NCBI RefSeq assembly: GCF_000165395.2
Contig: NC_010575.1
Coordinates: 1,039,001 to 1,103,000, forward strand
From: Babesia bovis T2Bo
Lineage: Eukaryota; Apicomplexa; Aconoidasida; Piroplasmida; Babesiidae
DNA length: 64,000 bases
Direction: 5' to 3'
Shown piece by piece: positions 25,213 through 36,048 of the stretch. The position numbers and the translations under genes are program-made. The notes beneath the pieces were generated by a model. The model saw nothing but the letters and a program-made list of their open reading frames with translations, was not told the DNA's origin and did no database searches. The number at the start of each line of letters is the position of its first letter. The first letter of the stretch is position 1.

Positions 25213-25677
25213 AATCAGCACCTATGCATTGACAAGCCCTTTCGAGCAATTAAACTAGATGTGTAACATAATTATTCCTCATAATTATCCTTTCAACTGT
25301 TTGTAGAATACACATGACGTTATATTAGTCAAACAAGCCATCAATGACCAAAAGCGTTGAGTTCAGCGACAAGTAACCTTGAATAAGGCAACAACACATT
25401 CATAACGACTAAGATTCCATTAAGTATCTGCTTTATTAGATTGTGTCATAGAATATTGAATAACAATATGGGTGACTATCATATGGTTAGTCCATGTTGT
25501 GACATTCTTTACACACTCGATATCACAGTCTTGAGCACACTACTTTCATTGGCATTTGTAAATGCAATGGATTTCTCATATAACAATGGAGGAGCCCAAT
25601 GTGTTTATATTTAAAATGTATCAGCATTGAAAAGTGAATTTGTCAACGATTGTTCTTACGTTACTGGCGGCTTTCCG

Positions 25678-28035
25678 ATGGGAACAATATACAATAACAT
25701 GGGCTGCGATTCTCCTCATGTGAGCCCTAGATCGGATAAAAAGTCAACCAATACCGAAGCATGTAGATACGAAATTCTATCTTATCGCAACCATATTAAG
25801 AATGGACACGGCAATATCCCATCAGGCAACATCAAACTTTTAGAGCTAGGCGGCGACCTACCACAACTTATGTCTGATCAAAAATGGGATTACGGGGATA
25901 GCGATGCGCGTTCTAAAGACTCAGCATGGAAGGATAAAAAACGCAAACGTAAACTACAACCGATCCCTGTCAGTGGTATGAACATAGAGAGATGTTTCGA
26001 CTTAAACAATGGCACCGCCATATCCAGAACGACCACAATAGATAGTGTTACAGACTTATCATTAGCTTGGGGCGTCCTTCGAACATCTGTACCTCTTGTT
26101 GCTTGTGAAGAAGACGTTCCAATGGATGATTGCCGCACTACTATGACTATCGGTACAAACACTCTCAGCGGAAAACACAGCAATTTAGAATCAGGAGATC
26201 GAATTTTAATAATGAGAAAGGTAGACAACCATTGCAGTTGTTCGTGTACGACAGATGCTAACGTCGAAAAATGTGACGAAATACACGGTACCTATTTTGA
26301 AATATGTGGAATCACCCGATCAATATTGACTTTTAATGACAGACCGTGCATCATTAACCACTCCAACACTGTCGAGGACTTGGAACCATGGTTTCTATTT
26401 CAATCGCAACATATGGAGATGCTGAATAACAATTGGTTTTTATTAAGAGTGAATGACGATGCTATTGACGCATTCAAAAACGGGAAAGCACATTTCAAGC
26501 ATGTGAAAAATTACAATAAAAAGGATGAAACACGTTTGATTCTTAGTTTAAATGATCAAACCCATTACGTAGAAAGGGTTGAGATGGGATGCAACATGGT
26601 ATTGGTGAACCCACTGAGGATGGACTATCAAAACACCGAACCCTGCAATTTATTATTGATTATAGGTTGTTGTAAATTTATACATAATTTAAATGTGGCG
26701 ACGCCCAACTTTGCGGCACTTGACACAAACACCGATTTATCGCTACAGAGGATTTTAGATACTCTGCCTATCTCTGATGCACAAATTAAGTCATTTCTGA
26801 TGAATCACAAGACATTGTGGCCCTGCGATTGGATACGCATGGAGGGCGACCAATTTAAACGCGCAGACCCATTTTTGTTGGCAGAATTTATAATCAAATT
26901 CTTGAGGCTTTGGGGCATTAATTACAAGAACAACTGTGAAGACAGACATATTGAGTCCTTAGAATTACGTGTAGTTTGGTCTATTGTACAACAGAATAAG
27001 CATGAATTCAGGTTTTTACCTGATAAAATGACCAAACCGTCAATTATATTTCAAATATTACGTTTTGCCTGCGACGTAGAGGAAACGATTACAGCATTTG
27101 ATGATTACATTACAAAGCTAGATTCTGAAGATATTCTCAATACAAAACTGCAACTTAATTTGTTCAAAATACAACGGCAAATAGCTTGGGCAATTTGTGT
27201 TGCTAACGAGAGAGAGAAAATGACATATGAAGCGTTTATTGAAAAAATTGACTCATTACTCTTCTCCGAAATGATACCATCATATTTATTTGATGCTATG
27301 ATTCAATATCTAATCCAAAAAGATTCTAGTGACTCTGGAGATTGCGAAAATTACGTAAAGTGTCTCCGATTTTATTATCATAGAGATTCCTTTGGTGATG
27401 TTGCATTGGATATGGCGCGAAAGTTCAACAATTCAAGGCCACAAACACATAAAATCAACTATTCACTAACTGGAAAAGACCTTTTTCAAGTTGGAAATTC
27501 AGATAGACTCCCTATGGAAGAAAACAAAACTCCCTGTCTGGATTATGGCATTTTCAAACTCAATACCATGGGTATTAGTACCTTAAGGTTCAGGTACTCC
27601 ATGAATTCACTTCTTGCTATTTGCCGATCACCTATGTCTCTTCATATTTCATTGATTGCCGAACGCATAGTTCCGATAGAGGAAAAAGAAAGTTGTTTTA
27701 TTACGGTGTTTCCCAACGAGAAAATAGAAACCTTAAAAGATGTATTATCGTCATTATTTAAAATAAATCAGCGCTGGCAATTAGAGGATGCGGAGAAAAA
27801 GTTGTTCGCACATTTAGGAAACAGGCAAGCGCTTGAAAGCATAACAGGGGGGCCTAATTTCCATGCCAGACTTTGGATCACTAACAAGAAAAACAAATTC
27901 AATTATTCCACTATTGATCGTGGAATACCAGATAACCAACTTTTGAATACCTCCACGTCTGAGAGTTTGGATTCCACATTGCAACAAATTACGGAAGAAT
28001 CGTATATCATAATAAATTCAAATGTTCCGATATAA
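25678..28035 (+). CDS. DCC1-like sister-chromatid cohesion protein with long N-terminal extension
   Basis: A single open exon of about 785 codons from the first in-frame ATG. The first ~200 residues are poorly conserved-looking and include a basic nuclear-import type run 'KDKKRKRKLQPIP' (about 90-105). From about 240 onward the order of blocks follows DCC1: 'MEMLNNNWFLLRV', 'ETRLILSLNDQTHYVERVEMGCNMVLVNP' (core strand of DCC1), 'DWIRMEGDQFKRADPFLLAEFIIKFL' and a C-terminal winged-helix-like end 'LFKINQRWQLEDAEKKLFAHLG'. DCC1 with CTF8 and CTF18 forms an alternative clamp loader acting in cohesion. Length is roughly twice that of yeast DCC1. The assignment is from motif order and needs a profile search. 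Confidence 0.58.
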   Translation: MGTIYNNMGCDSPHVSPRSDKKSTNTEACRYEILSYRNHIKNGHGNIPSGNIKLLELGGDLPQLMSDQKWDYGDSDARSKDSAWKDKKRKRKLQPIPVSGMNIERCFDLNNGTAISRTTTIDSVTDLSLAWGVLRTSVPLVACEEDVPMDDCRTTMTIGTNTLSGKHSNLESGDRILIMRKVDNHCSCSCTTDANVEKCDEIHGTYFEICGITRSILTFNDRPCIINHSNTVEDLEPWFLFQSQHMEMLNNNWFLLRVNDDAIDAFKNGKAHFKHVKNYNKKDETRLILSLNDQTHYVERVEMGCNMVLVNPLRMDYQNTEPCNLLLIIGCCKFIHNLNVATPNFAALDTNTDLSLQRILDTLPISDAQIKSFLMNHKTLWPCDWIRMEGDQFKRADPFLLAEFIIKFLRLWGINYKNNCEDRHIESLELRVVWSIVQQNKHEFRFLPDKMTKPSIIFQILRFACDVEETITAFDDYITKLDSEDILNTKLQLNLFKIQRQIAWAICVANEREKMTYEAFIEKIDSLLFSEMIPSYLFDAMIQYLIQKDSSDSGDCENYVKCLRFYYHRDSFGDVALDMARKFNNSRPQTHKINYSLTGKDLFQVGNSDRLPMEENKTPCLDYGIFKLNTMGISTLRFRYSMNSLLAICRSPMSLHISLIAERIVPIEEKESCFITVFPNEKIETLKDVLSSLFKINQRWQLEDAEKKLFAHLGNRQALESITGGPNFHARLWITNKKNKFNYSTIDRGIPDNQLLNTSTSESLDSTLQQITEESYIIINSNVPI

Positions 28036-28345
28036 TAAAATGAAATGAATGGGATTATTATAAACAGCTAAACATTCAATAAAATTTATAAAATATAGTT
28101 GCAACACATAAAATAAAACAAGTAATACTAAAAATTTGGCCCACGTTAAGATTGTGTTGGTGGTCAATAAGTAGGTGATTGGGCAATATATGTTATACAC
28201 ATTGAAATACAGCCCCGCACGTATTCGGAAGTAAATACGCTCTATGTGTTGAGAGGTATGTGAGTATGCAAGTAGCTATGTTTGTTTGAGGATGTACTGA
28301 TAGCCGCGTCGTGGCTGAAGCAAAGTGAGCGAAATCAGGGACAGA

Positions 28346-30255
28346 ATGAAGATCAACTTGTCCTCAGACGATATAAACCTTTTGGTATATCGCTATTTAA
28401 TAGAGAATGGGTAAGTAAATGGATTAGTAGCGCTTGGAATCACAATAAGCAAAGCACTTGCATTGCAAGTTAACTAGGCAAATAAATACTCTACAGGTAC
28501 ACGCATACAGCCTTCTCATTCAACAAAGAATCAGACATAACCAGAAACCCATGCTATAATAACCATGCTGACAAAATACCCCCAAACGCATTGGTTTCAT
28601 TCCTGCAGAAAGCGATGATATACGTGTACCTCGAGTATCACACAGATGACCTTACCGGAGAACAAATAGTTTGTGATGAAACATTCTCATTCTTTAGGAA
28701 ACATGCATGTTTTCGGAAACTTGGCCAACAACATGGGTTTCCTATCAAGGGATCGACTTCACGTACCGGGGATCAGGAAGATCACGAGACACTTGTACAA
28801 CATTCAGGTAGGCAATTCATTTATATATTGCGCCTATGCTATGCTTCTGTTATTGCAATATGCGTGAACACTATAGCCGGAATTTGGGGAATAGCAGAGG
28901 CATAACGTTAAATCGGTAGTGTATATTGGTTCTCTGAATAAACTAACACATGCGCTATGTTTGCTAGAGACAACTATTTTATAGGTGGCATTGATTTGGG
29001 CGGTGAAAAAATTGGGGGCAACGTTTTGGCTGAATCCTTGCCTATCTACGTCGGCCCACCTCAAAGACGTCTGGCAGACAAATGGCAGGTCTTTGGATAT
29101 ATTAGGACACTTGAATATGGGCCCAAGGAATCTGCTGCTTTGGCAGATTTCAACCCTGTATTTCCAGAGTACATCGTAAAAAGGTGAGTGAAGACCGTAG
29201 TTGCATCATCTAGGGTCAGGGTGGAAGATGCAGTGCCAGCATTATATCAACTGGATAAGAGAAACCCATCAAAATCCTGTGAAATCATACCTCCTATCGC
29301 AATACTAAGACACACGGATGCGGATGTCGAATGCATAGGCACATGCCACAAATGGAGGCATGATGGTGAAGTGTTATGCGTAGGCTACGCATCGGGTTAT
29401 ATAGCCGTATGGAGCAAAATGGGAGGATTGCTTTACAGCGAAAAGGTTAGCAACGCGGTTATAACAGCGATTGCCTTTTCCGGTAACAAGGCGTATTGGA
29501 ACCACCCCGAAAAGGGTAAAATGCATTGCAATATTGCTGTCGGGGACGCAAGCGGTAATGTGACAATTTATAGAATGGAAGATGGACTACATCAATTAGG
29601 TGTACACGAGCAAAAATCTGTGATTACCGACATCGATTGGCAAGACAGTGTTGTTTTCGCGGCAGCCAGTGCGGATGCAAAGGTGGTAATTTATGACACC
29701 ATTAAAGCCTCTACGGTCACCATTTTGGACCATTTCGAGTCAAACCCGGTGTTTATGGAGTGGTGTGCATCAGGAAAATGCCTAGCTATATTGGACAACA
29801 CAAGCTTGCTAAAGCTTTATAAACCATATGGTCAAAACGCACAGGGCACGGTCACGTCGCTTTCCGCGCATACTAAAAATATTGTTGCAGCATCATGGCA
29901 ATTCGGACACAATCCCAAATCAGCAAACAAAATTTGTACTGTCGGTATGGATAAGCAACTGCTAGTTTGGGACGTCGTAGCTGAGTGTGTAGTGACGTCA
30001 ATCATCCTCGATAAAGTGCCAACTACCATTGCTGTAAACTCTACTGATACCTTTGTAGCTGTGGGCACATATGGAAACCTCGTCAAAATTTTAAACCTTC
30101 CCACGCTATCTCTCAGCTGCTCCTTCTGCGACCAGGATCTGCCAACATCCATAACATGGTCTTCCGACGGGGAATACATCGCATACAACGTATATAACAA
30201 ACAGAGGACATCTATAATACCGATACTCACCTCGCCAACGCTGTCTACTGAATGA
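28346..30255 (+). CDS. TBL1-type LisH-WD40 protein, left copy
   Basis: The model has exons 28346-28410, 28497-28807, 28970-29183 and 29214-30255 (543 aa, total divisible by three). The first exon encodes a LisH motif, 'DDINLLVYRYLIENG', continuing after the intron as 'YTHTAFSFNKESDI' and 'IPPNALVSFLQKAMIYVYLEY'. This is the N-terminal order of TBL1/TBLR1/Sif2. The last exon has WD40 repeats: 'VGYASGYIAVWSKMGGL', 'IAVGDASGNVTIYRM', 'AAASADAKVVIYD' and 'TVGMDKQLLVWDV'. TBL1-family proteins are scaffolds of histone-deacetylase co-repressor complexes (SMRT/N-CoR, Set3C). The 28970 acceptor is the least certain junction. The third intron is only about 30 nt. An essentially identical second copy lies at 41842-43751. 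Confidence 0.8.
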
Positions 30256-30657
30256 GTGTTGACCATCTCCCAAGTGATAGTTCCATCCGTAAAGCTCTAT
30301 TTTAACGCTTTAACGCCTATTGAACTACACATAAAGTTAACATAATATAAAATAAAAGTAACAATAGTATCAGGTGACAACTGGCAAGCCTTTTTATTAG
30401 TGTTTGAGGTTTATGGAATGTATGGGGGATATAACGTCAAATATAGGCACTAAAAAGATTCTACTTTTATTTAAAAATCTTTTATAAGAGTGCTTTCACT
30501 CATTTTATATGGGTATTTTTTGTTCGATAATAATAATGTTCGTTTGATACACACTTACGACAGGTACTACGGGGCCTACACAGTTGGCTGTTTCGTACCA
30601 GTAAATATGTTTATACTTGCTCGGTCAAATGCATAATTCACTACTTGTGATTATGTA
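30256..30657. other. arm spacer between TBL1-like and CDT1-like genes
   Basis: AT-rich, without open frames of note. It presumably holds the TBL1-like 3' end and CDT1-like promoter. It is duplicated exactly at 41440-41841. Confidence 0.5.
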
Positions 30658-32970
30658 ATGTCTGGATGTTCATATGTGTTTCTTAGGTGGCATGATCAGC
30701 TCTGTACCCATTCCGCCACTATGGACCGTCTATTATCGCGTGATGGTGTAAGAGAGGCAAAGAGTCTGGATTCTACCGATAAATCTATTTTGGGGAGCTC
30801 ATCTTTTCATGTCGGCTGTAGTGAAATGACTCTTATGAGGCCACTAGATGAAACTAGGACAACACTCTGTGAGTCGGGAGGTGGAAATGGGTTCGTACTT
30901 CAATCTTCTTCCGGTCATAACAGTGAGAAAGAGTCTGATATGCAGCCTTCTACTCCAAAGCTATCGGCTAAGCCGCTGGATGCTGTTTTCCAAGATGGAG
31001 GTATGGATCCGATAGGATTGTCACCCAGAATGACAATGGAGGATCGTATTTTGAAGAGGCAAAGCTTCTTACGCAGTAGTATGAAGCTAGATTCGTTTAA
31101 TATTGATGATCTAGCGGAATCACCAAATAAAACAATCGATATCGATGACGTGTTAACGGCCTCATCAATGAAATCATGCAGCAGGGCGTTGCGAACGCCA
31201 GGGCCATTCTCAGGACAACGTGGAGATGCTGTTGGTGATTCATGTGATAGATGTGTGCCACACAAAGGGGATGAGTACGTTAATATCAGTGACGATGTGA
31301 TCAAGAACCCTGTATTGGCCAGCTCTTTAAGGACCATACGAATGCTAGATGCAACTGATGATGAAGCAGTCAGATCTCGAGAGGTATTGGGAGCATCCAG
31401 ATGCTGGACAGATATGTTCGGCTATGATGGCCATGGTCTATCGGGAGGAGCAGAAGAAGATTACGATGATATACTTGCAACCCAAACACCTGTACGCAAT
31501 TTAAGAAGAGATTCTCAACCGGCCGAGGCTACGTCGTCATTCGTTCGTATGGGTCGTGGACATAAGAATGGGCGTCGTGATGTGTTAGATGTTTCAAGTC
31601 TCAAAGGCACTCCTCAACACGTACCTGATGTTCCCTTGAGTGCCAGTAGATCGCAGAACAAGTATGGACAAGCTATGTTTGTAACCGGTAATGCATATGA
31701 TTTGGACGCATTCGGGGGCGCGAGGATTGATGACATGCGCAAAGAGGATGTCAATCCGATGGCATATTCCACATTGCCCAAAGTCATGATATCGGATCCC
31801 AGGATGGGAAAGCATTTGTCGTTGCTCTACAAACACTTCAAAAACATGGCTACTTTTATCAGGCGTTCATCTATGCGCAATGACAAACCATATTTCAAGG
31901 TAGTCCAGTTAATGGTGCAAAGAATGACAAGAAAGGATTTTACACTAGAACATCTGAGGCAGATGGCATGGCTTGCTCCTAACCTGATTTCTTTGAAATG
32001 GGTAAGCATCGGTGATAGCGTCCGAAGGAGATACAAGACGGAGTATGATGACTGTCGAGGAGATAATGTCAACGATATTCAGATCCGTATCCATAAACTG
32101 GATGGGAGAATATGTTCATCCAATAGTGACTTCGATAATGCTTGTACCGCGTTCAAAGGGATCATATGCGCCTGGGTATCTCGTTGTGAGGCAGAGTATA
32201 TTGAAGGCAGGGGCTCTAATTGTGGTTTCGACCCCGATATGTCACTGCCTATACCCTTGGTGGCATTGCCTACCAAACAAAGTAATATCGTTATCCCTGA
32301 TGACATATCATCTGCTACGACTTCCACGCCTAAGAAAACGATGGACAAATCAGCTACAGTACACCTTTCGGAAAGATATCAATCAACGAAGCTGTTTGAA
32401 TCAATGGGACACTCTTATAATGAAGCCAACCAATTGTCGACGCATAAGCCGTCGGCATCTCCGTATGGTATGTCTACAAGTGACCATGTATATGCATATG
32501 AAAATGATAATCTGGCTTCCACATCTACCAAGAGGAAGCGAGATGAATCTGTGCTAACAGTAACTACAGCTCTCCTTGATACACCTGGTATGTGGCGTAT
32601 TAGGAATAATGCTAAGCGCTTATCTGATACATATAAGACTGGGTGTGTTAAAGAGCGTGATTTGCTATATTGGAAAGGTGTAAGACGCTTTATTAATGCT
32701 CTAGTTGATTTGTCAATATCTGAGGATCGGCCGCCACTGTTACGGTTGGAATGGTTAGCTGAGTTTATGACTAAGAATGGGAGATCCAGGGTAACTTTTG
32801 AGAACGTTCTTGAATGGTCAAGCATGTTAGCATCGATATCTCCAGACACCATAAATTTAGGCGTGTCTAAGTTTGACGATTACAGCACGGTGTTGACGTT
32901 GCCTCCCTCTCCAAGGTTTGAAAACGCAATACACTTTGTAGAGCAGAAAATAAATACATACAACAAATGA
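30658..32970 (+). CDS. CDT1-like DNA replication licensing factor, left copy
   Basis: A single-exon protein of 770 aa. The first ~370 residues look disordered and Ser/Thr-rich, with many potential phosphorylation sites. The segment at about 380-470 ('LSLLYKHFKNMATFIRRSS', 'KPYFKVVQLMVQRMTRKDFTLEHLRQMAWLAPNLISLKW') matches the CDT1 geminin-binding/winged-helix domain. The C-terminus ('RPPLLRLEWLAEFMTKNGRSRVTFENVLEWSSML') resembles the CDT1 C-terminal winged helix that contacts MCM. CDT1 loads MCM2-7 at origins. A basic run 'KRKRDE' (about 625) could be a nuclear signal. A second in-frame ATG at 30721 is an alternative start. The right-arm copy encodes the same protein. Confidence 0.75.
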   Translation: MSGCSYVFLRWHDQLCTHSATMDRLLSRDGVREAKSLDSTDKSILGSSSFHVGCSEMTLMRPLDETRTTLCESGGGNGFVLQSSSGHNSEKESDMQPSTPKLSAKPLDAVFQDGGMDPIGLSPRMTMEDRILKRQSFLRSSMKLDSFNIDDLAESPNKTIDIDDVLTASSMKSCSRALRTPGPFSGQRGDAVGDSCDRCVPHKGDEYVNISDDVIKNPVLASSLRTIRMLDATDDEAVRSREVLGASRCWTDMFGYDGHGLSGGAEEDYDDILATQTPVRNLRRDSQPAEATSSFVRMGRGHKNGRRDVLDVSSLKGTPQHVPDVPLSASRSQNKYGQAMFVTGNAYDLDAFGGARIDDMRKEDVNPMAYSTLPKVMISDPRMGKHLSLLYKHFKNMATFIRRSSMRNDKPYFKVVQLMVQRMTRKDFTLEHLRQMAWLAPNLISLKWVSIGDSVRRRYKTEYDDCRGDNVNDIQIRIHKLDGRICSSNSDFDNACTAFKGIICAWVSRCEAEYIEGRGSNCGFDPDMSLPIPLVALPTKQSNIVIPDDISSATTSTPKKTMDKSATVHLSERYQSTKLFESMGHSYNEANQLSTHKPSASPYGMSTSDHVYAYENDNLASTSTKRKRDESVLTVTTALLDTPGMWRIRNNAKRLSDTYKTGCVKERDLLYWKGVRRFINALVDLSISEDRPPLLRLEWLAEFMTKNGRSRVTFENVLEWSSMLASISPDTINLGVSKFDDYSTVLTLPPSPRFENAIHFVEQKINTYNK

Positions 32971-33723
32971 AGTATGCATTTTAGCGTGGACCGAAGCCTC
33001 GCTTTCTAATATTAAATGTTATTTTACATATCCGTATGTATAATTGTTGCGGTTTATTGTACATTTCTATTTACAGTTATGTGATTACCCGCTCTCCAGT
33101 GGTAGTCTGATTTCCCGTATACAGTTGATATAGTCAGAGCACAGTGTCGAGAGGTGCTACTTGTTAGTGTACGTTTTATATTATAGACGAGATGCAATGC
33201 AGCGTTCTTATGAAAAGGGGGTTTATGGTTCTATGAACCATCATCTACGAACTACGTACTCACTTGTGCTAACGGTCACTGGGTAGGCAGTTTGATATTT
33301 TCGGTGCCAAGCAGGTGGAAAATTCTTTCTTAACCATGGGGACCCGCAGCAAAATTTTCATCGACCTTATTTACTGAGGGGCCCTATGTTTCCCCCTTAG
33401 TTGCACCAATGATGTCACATTGATTTGATTTTACGTAACTCGATACAGGACTACATGGTTAACATCGGCGGCATAAACGCTTCGTTCAACGTTTAGTTGT
33501 AGATATTTTTTGCTTTGTAATCCTACATTTCGTATTAATACCTTACTTCACTGAGATAGATTACCTTTGACACTAAATAACATTTCCAGCTTTTGATGTT
33601 ATACTAGAACAGATTATAAATACTAATAGAGTACTATTCGAAAAACAGTGTTCCCAGGGCAAGGCGTTCATTTGGCATTGTTCTACCTTCTTCGAAACCA
33701 ATTTTTACATTTCTCAATTAAAC
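32971..33723. other. arm region upstream of the coiled-coil gene
   Basis: About 750 bp with no convincing gene. It should contain the 3' end of CDT1 and the promoter/5' UTR of the coiled-coil gene. Because it lies wholly in the arm, both coiled-coil genes have identical upstream sequence. Confidence 0.5.
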
Positions 33724-36048
33724 ATGGCGCATTACAAAGGTTGGATACTTTGTACCTCTACGGTTTTCTTATGTTTGGGTTTTGTGAACATGTGTCTCTT
33801 TCCTCTTATCCATGCTGTTGGCGTCAATATAGACCACCAGACCAATAAAGTTGTCATACGTAACGGTAAACGGACAGTATTGGTCAACAAATTATTTAAT
33901 GTTGATTGTGCGGTTTATCGACTCGAAGCATTAGCTGCGTTGATTAATAAGATGTCATGTTCTTCTTCATGTGAGAGTTCTGCTACCGAGATGGCTGAAT
34001 ATAGTAATGAATTGGAAAGTTTTCTGCAAAAGATTAATGATATCAAAGAGCGATCAACTATGTTTTTGGATTTGTGCCAACTTTTGCGTATATATGAATT
34101 AGAGGAGAAAATATACTCTAGTGAAGACAGTAGAGAAAAGGATAAAGCAAATGCAGAATCAAGGTTAGAAGATATAAAAAGGCGCATTGAAAACAAACAT
34201 TACATGATTGATGAAATTCAGCTGGATAACCATATCAAAGAGCTGAACAACTTAACTGTTGTAGTTGCACCTTATGCGTTTAAGTTATGTCTCATGCACG
34301 ATCATTTTGGTTTGAACCAGAGAAAAAATGGGAATGCAGAACTCGAAGACATGCGTCTAGAGTTGAAGAAAGCAAATGACAAATATGAAGAGGCTTCAGA
34401 AACTTTGAAGGCGCATGAAATAACTTATAAGAAAGTTCTTGATGCCAAAACATCGGATCTTGATGCTGCTAAATCACAACAAAAAGAAGTTGTTGAAAAG
34501 GCTAAAGAAATGTTGGCGGAAGCGCAGGAAACATTGGAGCAAAAGCAGAAAGAACACGAAGAAGCCACAATAAACTTCAACAATGCTGAAAAGGTAGTTA
34601 ATGCGGCAATGGAAGGGAATGATGCAGTCAACACAAAGACTCAGGAACTTGCTGATGCTAAAAAACGAATTGAAATGCTCGTTCAAACTACGGAGAAAGA
34701 GTTAAATACTGCAAAGGAAGAATTAGACGCTAAGAACAAGGACCTAAAAGAGGCACAGGAAAAAGAAGCAGGGTTAACTGATGCGTCAGAAGAAGATAAG
34801 TTAGCTGCAAAACAAGATGTGACCGCAAAATCTGAGGCCGTTAAGGAATCAGAGGAAAAACATCAGGCAGCCGTTAAAAAGCTGCAAAAGATAAAAGATG
34901 ATGGAGCATTGGAAATTGCTGAGAAAGAAAAGGAATTAGAAAACACTGTTTCGGAAAAACAAAAGGCAGTTGAAGATGCTGAAAAGCAAAAAGTAAATGC
35001 TAAAAGCGTTCTGGACACTACATTACTGCACGTTAATACCGCTAAAGAGGCATATACTGAAGCCGAACAAGCGTTAAAGAAGACTGAACTTGCTGCGCAG
35101 AAAGAAGTAGATGAAAAAACAAAACTTCTTTCTGACGCCAAGGTTAACCATGAATCACTTTTAGAAAAATATAAAGATAACTTAGAAGCTGCCAGGAAGC
35201 AAGTAGACCTGAAACGAGCTGAACTCTCAGCTGCTGAAGCAAAGTACACCGGTGAATCCGAAATAACTGCAGAAGAGGCTGCTGATGTCATCTTACCGGA
35301 CGTGATTAACCTATCATCCGATTATGAGACAATTTCGAAAAGTATGATTGAATTGGTTAATCTAATGGCACAGATGAATCATGTCATGAATATGCTACTT
35401 ACAGATAAAGACGGTGCAGCAAAGTTGCCAAGTGACGAAAAAGCGTTAAGGGAAGAAAAAATCAGGCAGCTTAAAGAAAAGATTGATGAACAGGAAGTTA
35501 ATATGAGTGACTATAGAGATTTGTTTTATCAAATAAGTCTATACAAAAACTATAAAGACAAACTGTCGACTATCCCTAATGAAAGTGACCAACAAGAATA
35601 CTTGTCGGATATGAAACGCCTAGAGGCAACCTTAACCGATGAAAAGCATCTTGCTTTAATTAAGAAATATAACTCTATTTACGCTACGTGCAAAAGGATA
35701 ATGGCCGATGCTTACGGGTTAGATTTAAACGTTCAAAAAAATCGGGGTACAGGTCAAAAAACACCTCCCAAGGACAGTGTGGAGCCCACTTCCACTGAAG
35801 AGAATGAAAGCAATCCCACCAGTGAACCATTGCCTCCTAAGAATGATCTAGAAACCGAAACAGTGGAAGACTCCAAGGATGAAACAAACATTATTGAAAA
35901 GGATAGCTGTCAAGAAGCAGATGTTAAAGCGAGTGACACACCTCCATCAATTGAAAACATAAATTCTTCACAAGGAACAGAGAAAAGATCAAGCTTTCTT
36001 CTGGTAAAATCTTTGGCATTTATCATACTATTGGTTTCTAATGTCTAA
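33724..36048 (+). CDS. secreted coiled-coil protein with GPI-signal-like tail (long form)
   Basis: 774 aa in one exon. Residues 1-31 form a signal peptide or signal anchor ('GWILCTSTVFLCLGFVNMCLF'). Residues 1-53 are identical to the gene on the other side of the spacer. Residues 54-200 are helical with several cysteines ('MSCSSSCESS'). About 205-525 is a long, regular coiled coil rich in Ala, Glu and Lys. About 680-750 is an acidic Ser/Thr/Pro tail identical to the other gene. The last ~20 residues are hydrophobic ('LLVKSLAFIILLVSNV') and follow a polar hinge, suggesting GPI attachment. I recognise no named family. Overall design resembles variable surface antigens of Babesia (conserved ends, variable middle), which is inference. 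Confidence 0.82.
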   Translation: MAHYKGWILCTSTVFLCLGFVNMCLFPLIHAVGVNIDHQTNKVVIRNGKRTVLVNKLFNVDCAVYRLEALAALINKMSCSSSCESSATEMAEYSNELESFLQKINDIKERSTMFLDLCQLLRIYELEEKIYSSEDSREKDKANAESRLEDIKRRIENKHYMIDEIQLDNHIKELNNLTVVVAPYAFKLCLMHDHFGLNQRKNGNAELEDMRLELKKANDKYEEASETLKAHEITYKKVLDAKTSDLDAAKSQQKEVVEKAKEMLAEAQETLEQKQKEHEEATINFNNAEKVVNAAMEGNDAVNTKTQELADAKKRIEMLVQTTEKELNTAKEELDAKNKDLKEAQEKEAGLTDASEEDKLAAKQDVTAKSEAVKESEEKHQAAVKKLQKIKDDGALEIAEKEKELENTVSEKQKAVEDAEKQKVNAKSVLDTTLLHVNTAKEAYTEAEQALKKTELAAQKEVDEKTKLLSDAKVNHESLLEKYKDNLEAARKQVDLKRAELSAAEAKYTGESEITAEEAADVILPDVINLSSDYETISKSMIELVNLMAQMNHVMNMLLTDKDGAAKLPSDEKALREEKIRQLKEKIDEQEVNMSDYRDLFYQISLYKNYKDKLSTIPNESDQQEYLSDMKRLEATLTDEKHLALIKKYNSIYATCKRIMADAYGLDLNVQKNRGTGQKTPPKDSVEPTSTEENESNPTSEPLPPKNDLETETVEDSKDETNIIEKDSCQEADVKASDTPPSIENINSSQGTEKRSSFLLVKSLAFIILLVSNV
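35763..35974 (+). repeat. 212 bp inverted repeat coding a shared acidic tail (left copy)
   Basis: Identical, in inverse orientation, to 36720-36931. Paired positions here sum to 72694, a different offset from the arms, so it is a separate block. It encodes about 70 residues starting 'PPKDSVEPTSTEENESNP' in both genes. Just outside it, the two sequences differ at once on both sides. Confidence 0.95.

Larger units (their letters stand above)
28137..33883 (+). repeat. left arm of 5.75 kb inverted repeat
   Basis: This arm is the reverse complement of 38214-43960, and paired positions always sum to 72097. The start ATGs of all three genes obey this (28346/43751, 30658/41439, 33724/38373), so the aligned arms have no net length difference. 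The only mismatch I noticed is C at 29052 against T in the other copy (a silent change). The arm holds a complete TBL1-like gene, a complete CDT1-like gene and the first 53 codons of a coiled-coil gene. It begins 209 bp before the TBL1 start and stops within the coiled-coil reading frame. Confidence 0.97.

Noticed and set aside
33724..36048. Myosin or SMC-type identity for the long coiled coil
   Set aside because: There is no motor or ATPase motif, and a signal peptide is present. The coiled coil alone is not evidence for those families.
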